A DNA stretch of 64,000 bases from the NCBI GenBank assembly GCA_958295665.1, contig OY282558.1, positions 353,257,034 to 353,321,033 of the forward strand, read 5' to 3'. Shown here piece after piece: positions 42,704 through 53,633 of the stretch. Positions within the stretch are counted from its first letter, which is position 1; each line of letters opens with the position of its first letter. The translations under genes and the position numbers were made by a program. Source of the stretch: Tipula vernalis (Eukaryota; Arthropoda; Insecta; Diptera; Tipulidae). The notes beneath the pieces were generated by a model. It worked only from the letters and a program-made list of their open reading frames with translations. It searched no databases and was not told the origin of the DNA.

Positions 42704-42936
42704 TTATTTATTTATTTATTTATTTAATTATACACAAATAAGGCATAGCCTTTTTACAATATCCAGGGATATATTCCTATGTGTATTCCAGCAATTACAA
42801 AGAAAAATAATTAGAACAATAATTAAAATTAAATATAATATAATTAAAAATACAGAAGAAAAGATTAAGAACAAAAGATAAAACATTAGAAGACGTGATA
42901 ATGGAAAAAAGAAAAAAGAAAAATAATGGAAACGAA

Positions 42937-43510
42937 TTATGTGCCAATCAGCCCCTCGAGGTACAGTCCCTTGAAACCACGCAAATTAGATGCTGCCTTT
43001 ATAGACGGATTCAGACTATTCCAGAGCTTCACCCCATGGATAAAGAAAGCACGTTGTCTTGGCTTAGTTTTGCATGATTTAGGCAAATTTAAATTTAATG
43101 TCCTCTGCGATTTCGAGAATTTCAGTTTATCATAAAGGTAGTTCGGAACTTTATTTTTAGTCAAACCAAACATCACAGTCAACACCGACAGTTCCAAAAA
43201 CTGGTTCAAGCTTACACCAAATATCTGTTCAGAAAGGTGCGAAATTGGTTCGCCCCTTCGCTTCAAAAATATGTATCTAGCACAAGAATTAGAAGCAACA
43301 TTTAACTTTCGTAGGGAGTTCTTGGAACATTGAGAATATATCGAAGAACAATATGAAAGGTAAAGGTCCCACAAGAGTACGAATGATATGACATTTCACA
43401 TCACTTGAAATAAATTTCGCCGTGCACCACAATTTACCTAAGATACCATAAATTTTACCACATAGGTTATTAACATGGGTACTCCAATTTAATTTAGTGT
43501 CTATGATCAA
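42937..43510 (-). pseudogene. LINE ORF2 C-terminal fragments
   Basis: Two overlapping open pieces in different frames (43510-43289 and 43374-42937). The first has LGLIIDTKLNWSTHV, the second YFFIHGVKLWNSLNPSIK-type residues near its end (FFIHGVKLWNSLNPSI). These match the region after the RT in Jockey/CR1 LINEs. One frameshift lies between them. Confidence 0.65.
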
Positions 43511-43832
43511 CCCCAGACTCTTGATAACGTCACAAAACTCAATTCTGTGATTGTCAATTAAAAGACTGTTTATCGGTAAATTTATACGTTTTTTGTTAGT
43601 TATTGGCTTGTGACTTCGCAGGATTGATTTGAAGTTTGTGCACTTTGGACCATTCCAAAATATTACATAACGCTTGATTTAGATTATTAATCACAGCGTC
43701 AACCGAATCAATATCCCCGAAAGAATAGATTTTCAAATCATCCGCAAAAAGGTGATAGCAAATGTTTCCCAACAAATGTTTGTTTAATTGATTGACAAAT
43801 TTGATTTATGTACAATGAAAACAGAATAGGTC

Positions 43833-44701
43833 CTAAAATAGATCCTTGAGGAACCCCAGATGTGACAAAATGTTGTCGCTAAAGTTCCCATAATATTTTA
43901 CAGATTGTTGTCGCAGATGCAAGTAAGAACCTATAAGTTGACAAGCACTCTTGGAAAAGTTATATTCATAACATAGTTTCGATAACAACATAGCGTGGTC
44001 TACTTTATCAAATGCCTTTGAAAAGTCTAAGAGAACCAAAACTGCAACTTTACCATCTTCAATATTAATAGTAATATCATCAGTAACTTTCAACAAGGCA
44101 GTTGTAGTACTGTGCTTGGCACGAAATCCAGATTGTAGTTCATCCAATAGGTTATGTTTAGCAATAAAACCACTGATCTGAGCATGAATAATTCATTCAA
44201 AAACCTTAGATGTTGGTAATATACTTATAGGACGAAAATCAGTTACTGTAGATGGATACGGTATTTTTGGAATAGGCGAAATTGTCGCAATTTTCCACGC
44301 ATCAGGAAATATCGATTTTGTGAGGCCAGAATTTATAATAAAAGTTAAGTGAGGTAGCAAAACCGGAAGTAGAATTTGAATGAGGTTAAGTGGAATACCA
44401 TCAACTCCTCCCGACTCGATTTGATTTTATCCAGATGGGAACAAACTTCTTCAGCAGAAACATTTTTAAAGTAGAAAGCATTTACGTCAGCGGCAGAATG
44501 AACTGCATCACAAACAAAATTTACATCATTGGAGTTGAAAACCGAACCGAAGTAACTATTGAACTCATCAGAGGTAATGTCACATTTACACTCCGGAATT
44601 GGCGGATTTACATATGTGTTGAAGTTCTTCCAGAACAATTTACTCGTAGTATTATTGGTAAAACGTTCATTAAAAAACTGGCATTTGGCAGCTTTGATCA
44701 T
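43833..44701 (-). pseudogene. LINE ORF2 fragments: linker and first half of RT
   Basis: 44701-44345 carries the linker (SKLFWKNFNTYVN, DEFNSYFGSVF). 44147-43833 carries the RT entry FGFR-like QSGFRAKHSTTTALL and the first catalytic block VLLDFSKAFDKVDHAML. Frameshifts lie between the pieces. Confidence 0.75.
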
Positions 44702-44733
44702 ATAATTTACTTTATTACGAGCTCTAACGTATT

Positions 44734-45504
44734 TTAACCTATTAATGTCAGTCTTATGCTTTCTCCAATTCTCATGTATAGAAAATCACTAATATTACGG
44801 TGCAATAAAATATCATTATTAAAATACGGACCACGCACTTTACGCTTCTCACAAATCATTTTTATTGGTAAAAAGTGATCAATAAGATAACTTATAAATG
44901 AATTTAAAAGTGATAACTGTTTATTAGCATCACAAAAATGATATAATGATACCCAGTTTAATGAATTAGCAGCCATCAGTAGCGCGTCCTTGTCAATATT
45001 CCAGAAATCTCTCACGTAAATAAATTGGTTACTAACATTTTTGTCAACAGGGAACACATATGACCCATAAATCATATCATGGATGGTTGCAATGCCAGGA
45101 ATTGAGATTTGAGTAAAAGTTTTAATGTTGTTAGGATGATTGGCGAAGGCCAAATCAATTAAAGTGGCAGAATCACTCACATAATTAGTAGCTACCTTTG
45201 AGACTAATCCAAGCCCATAAGATGACATTAATGATTTTAGTTGTTTAGCCGTAGGTGTTGAAACGAGACAGTCAATATTAAAGTCACCAACAATGATGAC
45301 CTCATTATATCGTGTCATAAGATCACTTAAGACGGTTTCAAGATCTTTTAGGAATCCTAATTTCGAGGACTCCAATTTGAGCGGATTGTATACTACACCC
45401 AGGAGGGTGATTATAACAGGAAAAACTTTGCAAGAATTGCAAGATAAGGGTATTCGAGTTATAACCAACTTATTCACCTTAGAACAGGATATTTCCCAAT
45501 ACAA
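44734..45504 (-). pseudogene. LINE endonuclease C-terminal fragment
   Basis: A 256-codon open stretch. EVIIVGDFNIDCL is the GDFN block of the apurinic-type endonuclease, ATLIDLAFAN matches the (T)LIDH-like block, and the region after it is the linker. The N-terminal half of the endonuclease is absent, so the element was 5'-truncated on insertion. Confidence 0.75.
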
Positions 45505-46753
45505 TGGAAGGTTTCACAAGTAATAGTAATACCAAAACCAAATTACGTCGTAAAGACCTTTAAACTTCCTAACAATTATCTAAATTATTTGAAAAATTAT
45601 TATTTAAGCGTCTAAAGCCTATATTGTTGGAGAAGAAGCTGATTTCGGATCATCAATTAAAAGCCTTTGACTTTCGTATTAATTGGTTGAATTTATTTTT
45701 TATTTTTCCGTAAAATTTATTTTTTTATAAAACGTATTTTTAATCTTAATAAATCTCGCTCGGTTATAAAGCCGAATTGACCCGACCAAGACCGAGATTT
45801 TTGAGGAGTGGAATGGGAGCGACGTACTTAAGTCAATCGGCATATTTTCCAAAAGAAGTATAACGTAGTTGAAGCTGTGCAAGCTAAGGAATAAATCGCT
45901 GTAAAAATATTTTTTTGAGACTCTGGAGAATTTTTTGTGTAAATATATGTTTTAAAATTACTGCACACTGTTGTAAATGAGCTTATGATGCTCAAAGTAG
46001 AATGTGGCCAAAGCGTTGTAAATTATAAATAAATAAATCAATTTGAATTTAGGCCAGAACCTTCAACAATAGAACGAGTACGTAGAATAGTTCAACTAAT
46101 TGAAGAAGCCCTGGAGTAAAAAAGATATTGTTCTGTTTTATTCATGGACATAGCCAATGCTTTTGATAAGTGATGGCCAAATGATTTCTATAGAATATTA
46201 ACAACTATATACTGGACATATATGACATTTTATAATAAAACATCAGGATGGGTATACAAGTGTTCGCCGATTTAAATCTGGTGTGCCACAGGGCAGCGTG
46301 GTTGGGCCGATATTATATCTGCTATATACTGATATGTATCACCTACAAGCAATCGAGTAACTGTCGCAACGTTTGCAGACGACACAGCAGTATTCTCTTC
46401 ATATGAAGACCCCAATAAAGCTACAAAAGTTTTGCAGGAGAATATTAACAGTATTCAAGCATAGTACATATGGTATACAGGTGTGAGGAACGGCCAGCAA
46501 CTTAAACTCGGGCATTCTTCAGCGGTTCCAGTCTAAATTTCTTATAATCTTATGAGATGCACTATTGTACTTATTAAGCGATATAATTCACAGTGACATA
46601 CAGGTCCCAACAATACGGGAAGAAATGAAAGATTCCAGTGCCAAGTATCACTCAAGATTGATAATTCATCCAAACGATCTGGTGAGCAAGTTTCTCACTA
46701 CCACGGAAAGATTAAAACGTCATAAAATTTTTGATATACCAAATATTTTTTAG
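45487..46753 (+). mobile_element. Jockey-like LINE relic, part 2, with an insertion
   Basis: Continuation of the 41061 relic. GYFPIQWKVSQVIVIPKPN lies near 45490-45540 and RT blocks reach about 45650. There is then an insertion of about 380 bp. FEFRPEPSTIERVRRIVQLI resumes near 46045, YCSVLFMDIANAFDK near 46140, TFADDTAVFSS near 46370, and the C-terminal block DIQVPTIREEM...LIIHPNDL at 46590-46753. Many stops and frameshifts. Confidence 0.75.
45657..46040 (+). mobile_element. Small LINE-like 3' end inserted in the Jockey relic
   Basis: About 380 bp flanked by ATCAATT on both sides (about 45650-45656 and 46036-46042). Its end, GTTGTAAATTATAAATAAAT, is an (AAAT)n-type LINE tail. Removal rejoins the RT reading (ISDHQ-like to FEFRPE). 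No protein could be read. Confidence 0.6.
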
Positions 46754-46929
46754 ATACTCGTACACCTTTAGACATTAAAATCGATTATATGGTTTATACT
46801 AATCGTAATGTAAGTGAGATTTTATTAATAGAATTATCTGAATGGAGGAAAAGGAAAAAAAAAAATTCTTCACGCGTTTTGCAGAGAGTTTCGCTAAAGT
46901 TCCTCTCGGCACTGTAATCGTTTTATCTA
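46754..46929. other. Short spacer
   Basis: Nothing recognised. Confidence 0.4.
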
Positions 46930-47900
46930 TTTGTTTTGATGGTGTTCAAAATAACCTCCAGGCTTCATATAAAACATTAACTGACATCACAGTAAGTCAG
47001 CTCCACTTGAACTAAAGAAGCTGCTTGTTGTATCACTTGGTCAACGAACGATAATGTGCGCAATGTACTTATGACGAAATGGGAGCGACTATACATTTGA
47101 AGAAATATTGCGATTGGCAAAAATACGTCCATGCATCAACAATTTTAATGAATTATTTTTGAAATAAGCACAAGTTAGAATGAAAGTTCCTATCGATGAA
47201 GCCACGCTTCAATACTACGGTAAACATCCATGCAAGCAGTTCGGTTATAAAGCTTGGGTCACCGCTAGCCCTTCAGGATTTTGCTTCTTATTCGATATCT
47301 ACTAGGGTCGCAACCCGGAGCGTGATATGACACCGGGCTTAGGATAATCTATCGTAGTGGATTTTGCAAAAAAATTAAAAATCTTTCATTTTCATTTTTC
47401 TTTGATAATTTTTAACCTGGCCCGAATCTAACAAATATATTTACTGGTTTGCAATATGCCGGAACAGGTACGCTTCAAGTGAATCGATAAAAAAACATTC
47501 AAATGATCGTAAAAAAGAAGAAGAATAAAAAGGCGTGCGAATTCTACGAAAGCCATATAGATCAGCGGAATGAATTAATTTCCATAATACATCCATAAAA
47601 AAAAACTGACATATTTGGAACTATTGTATTAGCATTCAGGGCAAAAAATTGAACATGTCGGTAATTTTATGGAAGCTAGATTTAGCTGTGACTAACGCTT
47701 TGTGCTTGGCTAAAACCTATAACTGTCAACTGAAGTAATTGGAGATTCGCCGATGTTTATGAGGGCTTTAATAATTCGACTTGGTTAAATACAAACAAAA
47801 GGCAAACCAAAGAAACAGTCAGAATAGTTATCAAAGGAGCACATACTTCTGTAAAGGCAGAATCTCGTCTACGTCGTAAACAATACCATTCATTTACAAA
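46930..47900 (+). mobile_element. piggyBac-type transposase relic
   Basis: Fragments in several frames. Near 47080-47160: YTFEEILRLAKIRPCINNFN. Near 47180-47300: KVPIDEATLQYYGKHPCKQ, FGYKAWVTASPSGFCFLFD, which match the block around the second catalytic Asp of piggyBac transposases (relatives: DEAM..Y.G.....K.KP...G.K.W). Later pieces near 47390-47500 resemble the FDNFFTS..L region. Terminal repeats and a TTAA target were not found. Confidence 0.7.
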
Positions 47901-48379
47901 CTACAGGTATGACTTATGGAATATTGCCTTAGCCACCAAACGTTCAGCAAATTTACACAAAAATTGAAATAAAGGGCCCATTTAAGAAATTATTCCTTTA
48001 ATTATGCTGTGAAATACTAAGTTTTTATTTATGTTTATATTTTACCACATATTAATTTATTGAGCTGTTGAATTTTGTATTATAATTAGCTTTATAAATT
48101 AGAATACATACTATGGAGTAAGCGGAAATGCTTTCCCCTTGTGATTGGTTGTGATGCAGGTGCTCATCGCTCAATGTTCGATAGTTAAACATTAACCATA
48201 GGGGGCTCCTCTATTTAATTTTATAAGCTCTTCTGTGCTGGAAATACTTCATAAATGCTGTGAGCAAACTTTTGTAAACTCTTTCCAGCAGGAAATGATT
48301 GATATCAGTTTGTGCTCCATGTCTATATTTCATTTAATTTTTAACTAGAAAGTGATGAATTTATTCTCAGGGAGGATCA
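47901..48379. other. Intergenic, no gene recognised
   Basis: AT-rich; no features recognised. Confidence 0.4.
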
Positions 48380-48800
48380 CAGGTATATCTCCTTCTCTAT
48401 TAAACTTAAAGGCCACAGATTAAACCATACCGTAAAAGGAAATTAACCGATTGGGATCTTTTCTCTGTCGCTTTGGTTCCTCTACCGAGTTAGTTAGACC
48501 GAGGGGATTTCGATCTGTAAAGGACATTGAATTGCAAGCTTCTTTGGTTACGAAGGTAATTTCGACGGCCCTTGAAAATTCTTGTAATCAAAAATCTCAG
48601 AACAAACCTTTCTAGAGTTTTGAACTTAAATGGTTAAGAAAATTCGTTAGGAAGTTAAAAATAAAGACAAAAGATCTAAACAGCAGGCTCAAAAGTATTA
48701 TAAAAAAAGTTTAATACAGGCTCATAGAACCTCATCGAACGATATCTCGTACGACATCAAAGAAATTATGGCGTTTATTGTCTGTGTTTCTCACATAATC
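48380..48800 (+). mobile_element. Possible LINE fragment (linker region)
   Basis: Broken reading KPQIKPYRKRKLTDWDLFS and nearby basic/hydrophobic strings resemble the segment after a LINE endonuclease. There is no catalytic motif, so this is weak. Confidence 0.35.
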
Positions 48801-49738
48801 TAATAATATTAAATAATCAATATATTGATGTAGTTCTGTCTCTCGATGCTCTACTGAGTATTGAAATTCTGAGCGAAACGTTACATAACGAAGCAGGTGT
48901 CTGAATATTATCGATGTTAATTAATGGCTCATAAGTACATGTACAATATTTTGGCAGTCCAAAATAAAGTCAGCGCTTCGCTATCTCAGGACCAAATGGA
49001 AAATGCACGTTGACAATGCAACTAATGATGTTTTGGTTGATTGATTGATTTTGAATGTACAACCAAACATTTAGCTAGATCTCCTGGTAATTCTAAGAAT
49101 TTTTGACGCCGGGCCCAGTCATCGTACACTCTTCTTTACATGAACGGAAGGATTGGATAGGATGGTTAAATTAGAATTGAGACCGACCCGGTTACAAACA
49201 TCTTGGCGTGGATTAGCTAAGCATAACACACATAATAAATAAATAACACTTAAAATAAATATTTTTATTTTTGGTTCCTGCTTTCCACTCCTTGGCTTCT
49301 TAAAGTAAGTTAATAATTTAGTTAGTACTGGCTTCCCGGAGGTACTTCTAAACCAAAATTTAAATAATTTGTACTTCTTCCGTACTGTTTAACAAGTTAT
49401 ATAACTTAGAATAATTAGATCTCGATCTCCTTAATTTCCAATTGAGTCCTTTTTCTGCACCCACCATCAATCTTAATTATTTACCAATTACCTCCTTATA
49501 CATACCTATGTTACCCACCACCTTACTTCCTCCTGCCGTTTTTGATCGCTTAGTTAGTAAACCGCACTCTAACAATCACCTTCTCCAGCCTCTAAAACAA
49601 ATCAAATTTAATATTTATCTTGGCACCCTAAAATATGACACGTAAATGTGTTTTTTGGGATTTTCAATAAACCTCAAAACACCACCGATAGATGATAAAC
49701 TAGTTCCTTTTATTTCCTCATATCAGCATTCGTTTTCA
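48801..49738. other. Intergenic, no gene recognised
   Basis: ORF 49442-49645 (plus) has no recognised similarity. Confidence 0.4.
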
Positions 49739-49991
49739 TGGGCCCTATTCTCGAATTCCATAACAATTTTCCACAAGTGGACATCTGTCAAAATCTAGGT
49801 AATTATTGACGTTTTCGTATGTGGGGGATTTTTTTCACCAGCTTATACTCTTTCGGAAATATTCCCTTAGTACCAAAAATATTCTATAGCTAATTCAAGA
49901 ATAATGGAATTTACATTTCCGAACGTTTTAATAAATTTTGACAGATGTCCAAATGTGGAAAATCGATGTGGAATTCGAAAATATGGCCCCA
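49739..49991. mobile_element. MITE-like element with about 55-bp imperfect inverted repeats
   Basis: Left arm (from GGGCCCTATTCTCGAATTCC, 49740, to GACATCTGTCAAAATC, about 49795) pairs with the right arm (from about 49936, AAATTTTGACAGATGTCC, to ATATGGCCCC, 49990). No coding content. Target duplication not settled. Confidence 0.75.
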
Positions 49992-50720
49992 TAACCTAAA
50001 ATACTTTTGCCATTTGTGCATGCAGTAATTTCTTAATTAAAATCATTAAAAATTTGTAGCTAAGTTATTAGCACACTAAGTGAAATAAGTGGAAATTGCA
50101 ATAAAAATGAATAAATAATACAAGAATTTTGTTGAATTTTGAAAATATATTGTGTTTAAAATTAGAAAATTTCAGAAAAATTCTAACTTAGGACTTGTCG
50201 GTCGAAAAAAACCGAAAAACAGCTGTTAACCGGTTTTTTTAAAATCTAAAACAGAAAACAGCTGTTTTTTTAAAATAGCTGTTTTTGACAAACCCTACTT
50301 GTACAAATTAAAAAATTTGGTGCGTTTCATCTTTCTGGAAATGAAATGACCATTTTCCAGAAAAATGGCAAGTTTTAATGAATTAAAATAAAATGCAGAT
50401 TTTCTTTAAATTTTATATTGTTGGAATATTTATTTTCAATAGCCGTTTCCCAGAATTTTAATAAACAAAAGCTTTTATTTTATTTATTCATTTAAAAATG
50501 AAATGTAAAAATGGTTTCAGAATTTGTACGACTTTAGGCAATGTTTGATCCATTTTACACAAAATGTGGCCTAACCTAACGAACATCCAAACCTTCTTCA
50601 CAGTTCTCCATTGTTTCTGCAGCTTACAATTTGGTGCAAGCGTCCCTTCGTTGACTGTGAAATAGGAAAGTAGCTCCTACTTTATACTTTGGGTAGGTAA
50701 TTTTATTAAATGAAAATAAA
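49992..50720. other. Intergenic, no gene recognised
   Basis: Contains a short repeat (ACAGCTGTT-type phrases at 50219-50285). No gene. ORF 50624-50872 (minus) straddles the next element. Confidence 0.4.
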
Positions 50721-51333
50721 GGTGCTATTCCACTAGAAAAATTGACTAATAGTAAAAAAAGAGGAAACGAGAAAAAAGTTCGAAACTCTATGTAATAGAC
50801 AGAGACAAAGTTTTTTTTGTTTATAGCCAAATTTTCAGGAGAAATTTTGACACCACACAAAAACATAATCAATAATTATTAACAAAAACTAAATATTACT
50901 ATTAATTCGGTTAGTTATACATCTCAAAATTATCTAAAAAATTAAATATTATTAATACTCATATCAGAATTGTCTTTTTTAGTATATTTTCCGTAAAAAT
51001 TAAAAAAATCTCTACCAAAAAAACGTCATGTGTTTTTTAGTTTTACTTTTTAAAGTAAAATTTTAAGGAGAAGCGGTATAAAAATATAATAACCATAAAA
51101 TAATTAGTGTGCGGGAAATATTTCTCATCAAATTGCGAATTTTATGCATGTGTGTTAGTGTGACTGCTATAAAATGTCCTCAATTTGATACTTTTTATTG
51201 CAGTCACACTACTACAGAGACAAATATTTTTTGACTGAGTAGGGTTTTTGTTTCATTCGCCCATCCAGCAAATGTATATTTTTGTCTTCCTTTAATTTTA
51301 CTATCAGTCAATTTAGTCAAGTGAAATAGCACC
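50721..51333. mobile_element. Terminal-inverted-repeat element, about 613 bp
   Basis: GGTGCTATTCCACTAGAAAA at 50721 pairs with the reverse complement of the right end (GGTGCTATTTCACTTGACTA on the minus strand from 51333), continuing into ATTGACT(A/G)ATAGTAAA. About 42 bp align with several differences. The inside is non-coding. ORFs overlapping the right end are not recognised. Confidence 0.65.
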
Positions 51334-52089
51334 TTAACTCGCAGCACCCCCGCCTTCTCTATTGTTTGAAAAAATCGAAAACTTATACGACACTCAACAC
51401 GACCACGCATTATATAGCCATTCAAAATTAGGCTACGCAGCTGAATGAGATCCACCAACAAAAGCCACATACCATTGAAAATTTGCACATCATTTAAATT
51501 TTATAAAGAAACTATCCACAACTTGTTCCAAAACAACTAGAAATGTTTCACGCTGACAGACATTTTGTTCTAAAGGTTACTGCTTTGTGACTTTGTGCTA
51601 ACCTTTTCAGCCATTTTAAATAGTAGATGTATTATAAAATACAAAAACTTCGAGGTTATTTCCAGCACGTTTTAAATGAGAATTTGAAATTTACCCCAGG
51701 ACAATTTTTACAAATGAGTAAGATTTTAAGAAATTTATACACCACACTATAATTAATTTAAAGATTAATTAAATATTTCTGTATTTATCGTCCATATGGC
51801 GTTTTTTTTAGTGTAACCAAACTTTTCATGATTCTCCAAACATTTGTGCACGAAAGCGCAAACACTGACTTACACAAAACTCTTGGAAAATAAAAATAAC
51901 CGTTTGACTTGAAAGTCGTGGCCAACCATCTCCGAATCCCCACTAACGCTGTTTTGGTTGATATAAAATTGATTAATTCAGCCATATTATCTGGGGTTGG
52001 ATTTCGTAATTAAACCATGGTTTAAATTAAAGAAATATTGTAGGAATTGATATAAATGAAAAATTATATTTGCCAAATTTATTTGTACT
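51334..52089. other. Intergenic; one unrecognised small ORF
   Basis: ORF 51985-51785 (minus, ATG start, 66 codons, ending LKKTPYGR) has normal-looking amino-acid composition for its size but no family I recognise. A splice-like ORF at 51488-51204 (minus) overlaps the previous element. Neither is firmly supported. Confidence 0.35.
51785..51985 (-). CDS. Hypothetical small protein, 66 residues
   Basis: Begins ATG (MAELINFISTKTALVG...) and ends TYGR-like KKTPYGR before TAG/TAA. It contains three Cys/Trp-containing stretches and no membrane segment or signal. Composition is less AT-driven than most ORFs nearby (Arg, Ala, Gly, Val present), which is the only reason to list it. No homologue is recognised. 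Confidence 0.2.
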   Translation of the reverse strand: MAELINFISTKTALVGIRRWLATTFKSNGYFYFPRVLCKSVFALSCTNVWRIMKSLVTLKKTPYGR

Positions 52090-52514
52090 TACTTAAGTCG
52101 TGTTTTCCATGAGAACTGCACTAGAACTCGATAAATTTTTAATTCCTTTTATTCTATGTAAACAGAATAAAAATTAAATTCATAAAGTGCTAATGTGTAG
52201 TGCATTTCACATAAATACACATTTTAAGTTGTTACAGCAATAAATAATGATAATTATAGCTTATTTTTTAGTTACACTGGATAAACCCATGAATTTATCG
52301 AGTGTAGTTGCGTGTAATGACGTCAGCAAGAAATTAGAAAATATTGATGAAATAACTGAAGGGGGAAATTTTTAAACTTAAAATATGTAATTATATCAAC
52401 TACACTACACATTCGCGCTTTAAGAATTTATTTTTTTTCGTTTTACATGGAATAAAAGGAATTTAAAGTTTATCGAGTTCTAGTGCAGTTCTCATGAAAA
52501 ACACGGCTTTAGTT
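52090..52514. mobile_element. Terminal-inverted-repeat element, about 425 bp
   Basis: The left end AAGTCGTGTTTTCCATGAGA (52095) pairs with the right end (reverse complement AAAGCCGTGTTTTTCATGAG from about 52510). The match continues through ACTGCACTAGAACTCGATAA and more loosely to about 110 bp on each side. Non-coding. Confidence 0.75.
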
Positions 52515-53059
52515 AATATCTATCTATCTTCATAAGAAACTTATTATTTCATGGTCTGGCGAATTTTTCGGCCTTATAATGTTGGGCTGGGAATTTTAAA
52601 AATAAAATATGGCCCAACGGCAAAAAATATTTTGGAACACTACCCAAACTAATGGTAATTATTATCGCCAATTCTGGGTTTCCGGATACATACAGTTAAC
52701 CCAGATAATTTTCTCCATCTTCAGCACCAAATGGGTCACACACATGTATGTATTTGACGATGTATTTTAGCGACATTTTATACCTGAGATGTTAAGCCAA
52801 TTCTATAAATAGTTAATAAACCAAAATAGATTGGAACGACTGGAGTTCTATTAACTAAAGAAATGGTTTAAATTATTTTTTTGATTCCTTCGGAATTTTG
52901 CAGTACCGTTAATAAATTTAACGATCTGAATGAATATTATTCAAAAACCAGGACAATGTCGCCCGCAGAAATTTAAACCAGGACATCTTGCCATCCTAGC
53001 TCTTCTTAAACATGCCTATTGGTGGACTACACTGACACATCAATTTGCTACAACACGTT
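52515..53059. other. Intergenic, no gene recognised
   Basis: No feature recognised. Confidence 0.4.
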
Positions 53060-53528
53060 TGCTACACGTTTCATTTTCGACATGTTAAGCAATGTTTTCA
53101 TTCATATCACCTAGTATATTGCATTGATTTTTTTGTATCAATGTATTAGTAGATATAACAATAGAAAGAAATCAAAACACAAAATTTGAAATACTCTCTC
53201 TCTCTCTTTTTCTCTTCCAATTTATCTTTTTTTATTTAAAGACTTCATTCATATAATTTGTACGATGGCGTCACGCCTAACACAGATACAATTTTTTTGA
53301 ATATTCTTAAGTATATCGTATATATAATTCTGGAAATTACACCCATTCATTACAGTAGTTTGGTTTCGGTGTAACATACAAGTTCGTTCTTAAAAATTTC
53401 GACACAGTAAATAAACAAATCTTTTGGATTTTATCGTATCGTATATAGAATTAGAGGAATATTAATTTGTGGGTTTGTTGTGTTGTTAGTGTCATTCATT
53501 ATACATGTACATATATAAAAATAACAAA

Positions 53529-53575
53529 TGAGTCATGCTTAAGGTGAATTGGTTTTATATAAACAGCTGACTCGA
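53529..53575 (+). promoter_or_regulatory. Promoter of gene E (TGAGTCA site and TATA box)
   Basis: TGAGTCA at 53529-53535 and TATATAAA at 53556-53563. The order and spacing are as in gene D, with one extra base between them. Confidence 0.6.
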
Positions 53576-53633
53576 TAGAAATTTGTGTTATTTAATTTTT
53601 GTCCGGTGTTATAGTGATACGCGCGAATCAGCA

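Larger units (their letters stand above)
42704..45485 (-). mobile_element. Second LINE, inserted in the first, 5'-truncated
   Basis: A minus-strand non-LTR retrotransposon of the Jockey/CR1 type. Its 3' tail is the ATTTATTTATTTATTT run at 42704-42725. Endonuclease C-terminal part: 45504-44734 (VGDFNIDC and TLIDLAFAN). RT parts: 44147-43833 (LQSGFRAKHSTTTALLKVTD, LDFSKAFDKVDH) and a YHLFADDLKIYSF block near 43750 in a broken frame. C-terminal part: 43374-42937. It splits the plus-strand Jockey relic: APGYDII on one side and GYFPIQWK on the other. CAGGATAT at both junctions (42692-42699 and about 45487) may be its target duplication, but could be chance. Confidence 0.8.

Noticed and set aside
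51204..51488. A spliced small gene on the minus strand
   Set aside because: A possible donor and acceptor exist, but splicing gives a peptide of about 20 residues ending in a stop; the region also overlaps a terminal-inverted-repeat element.
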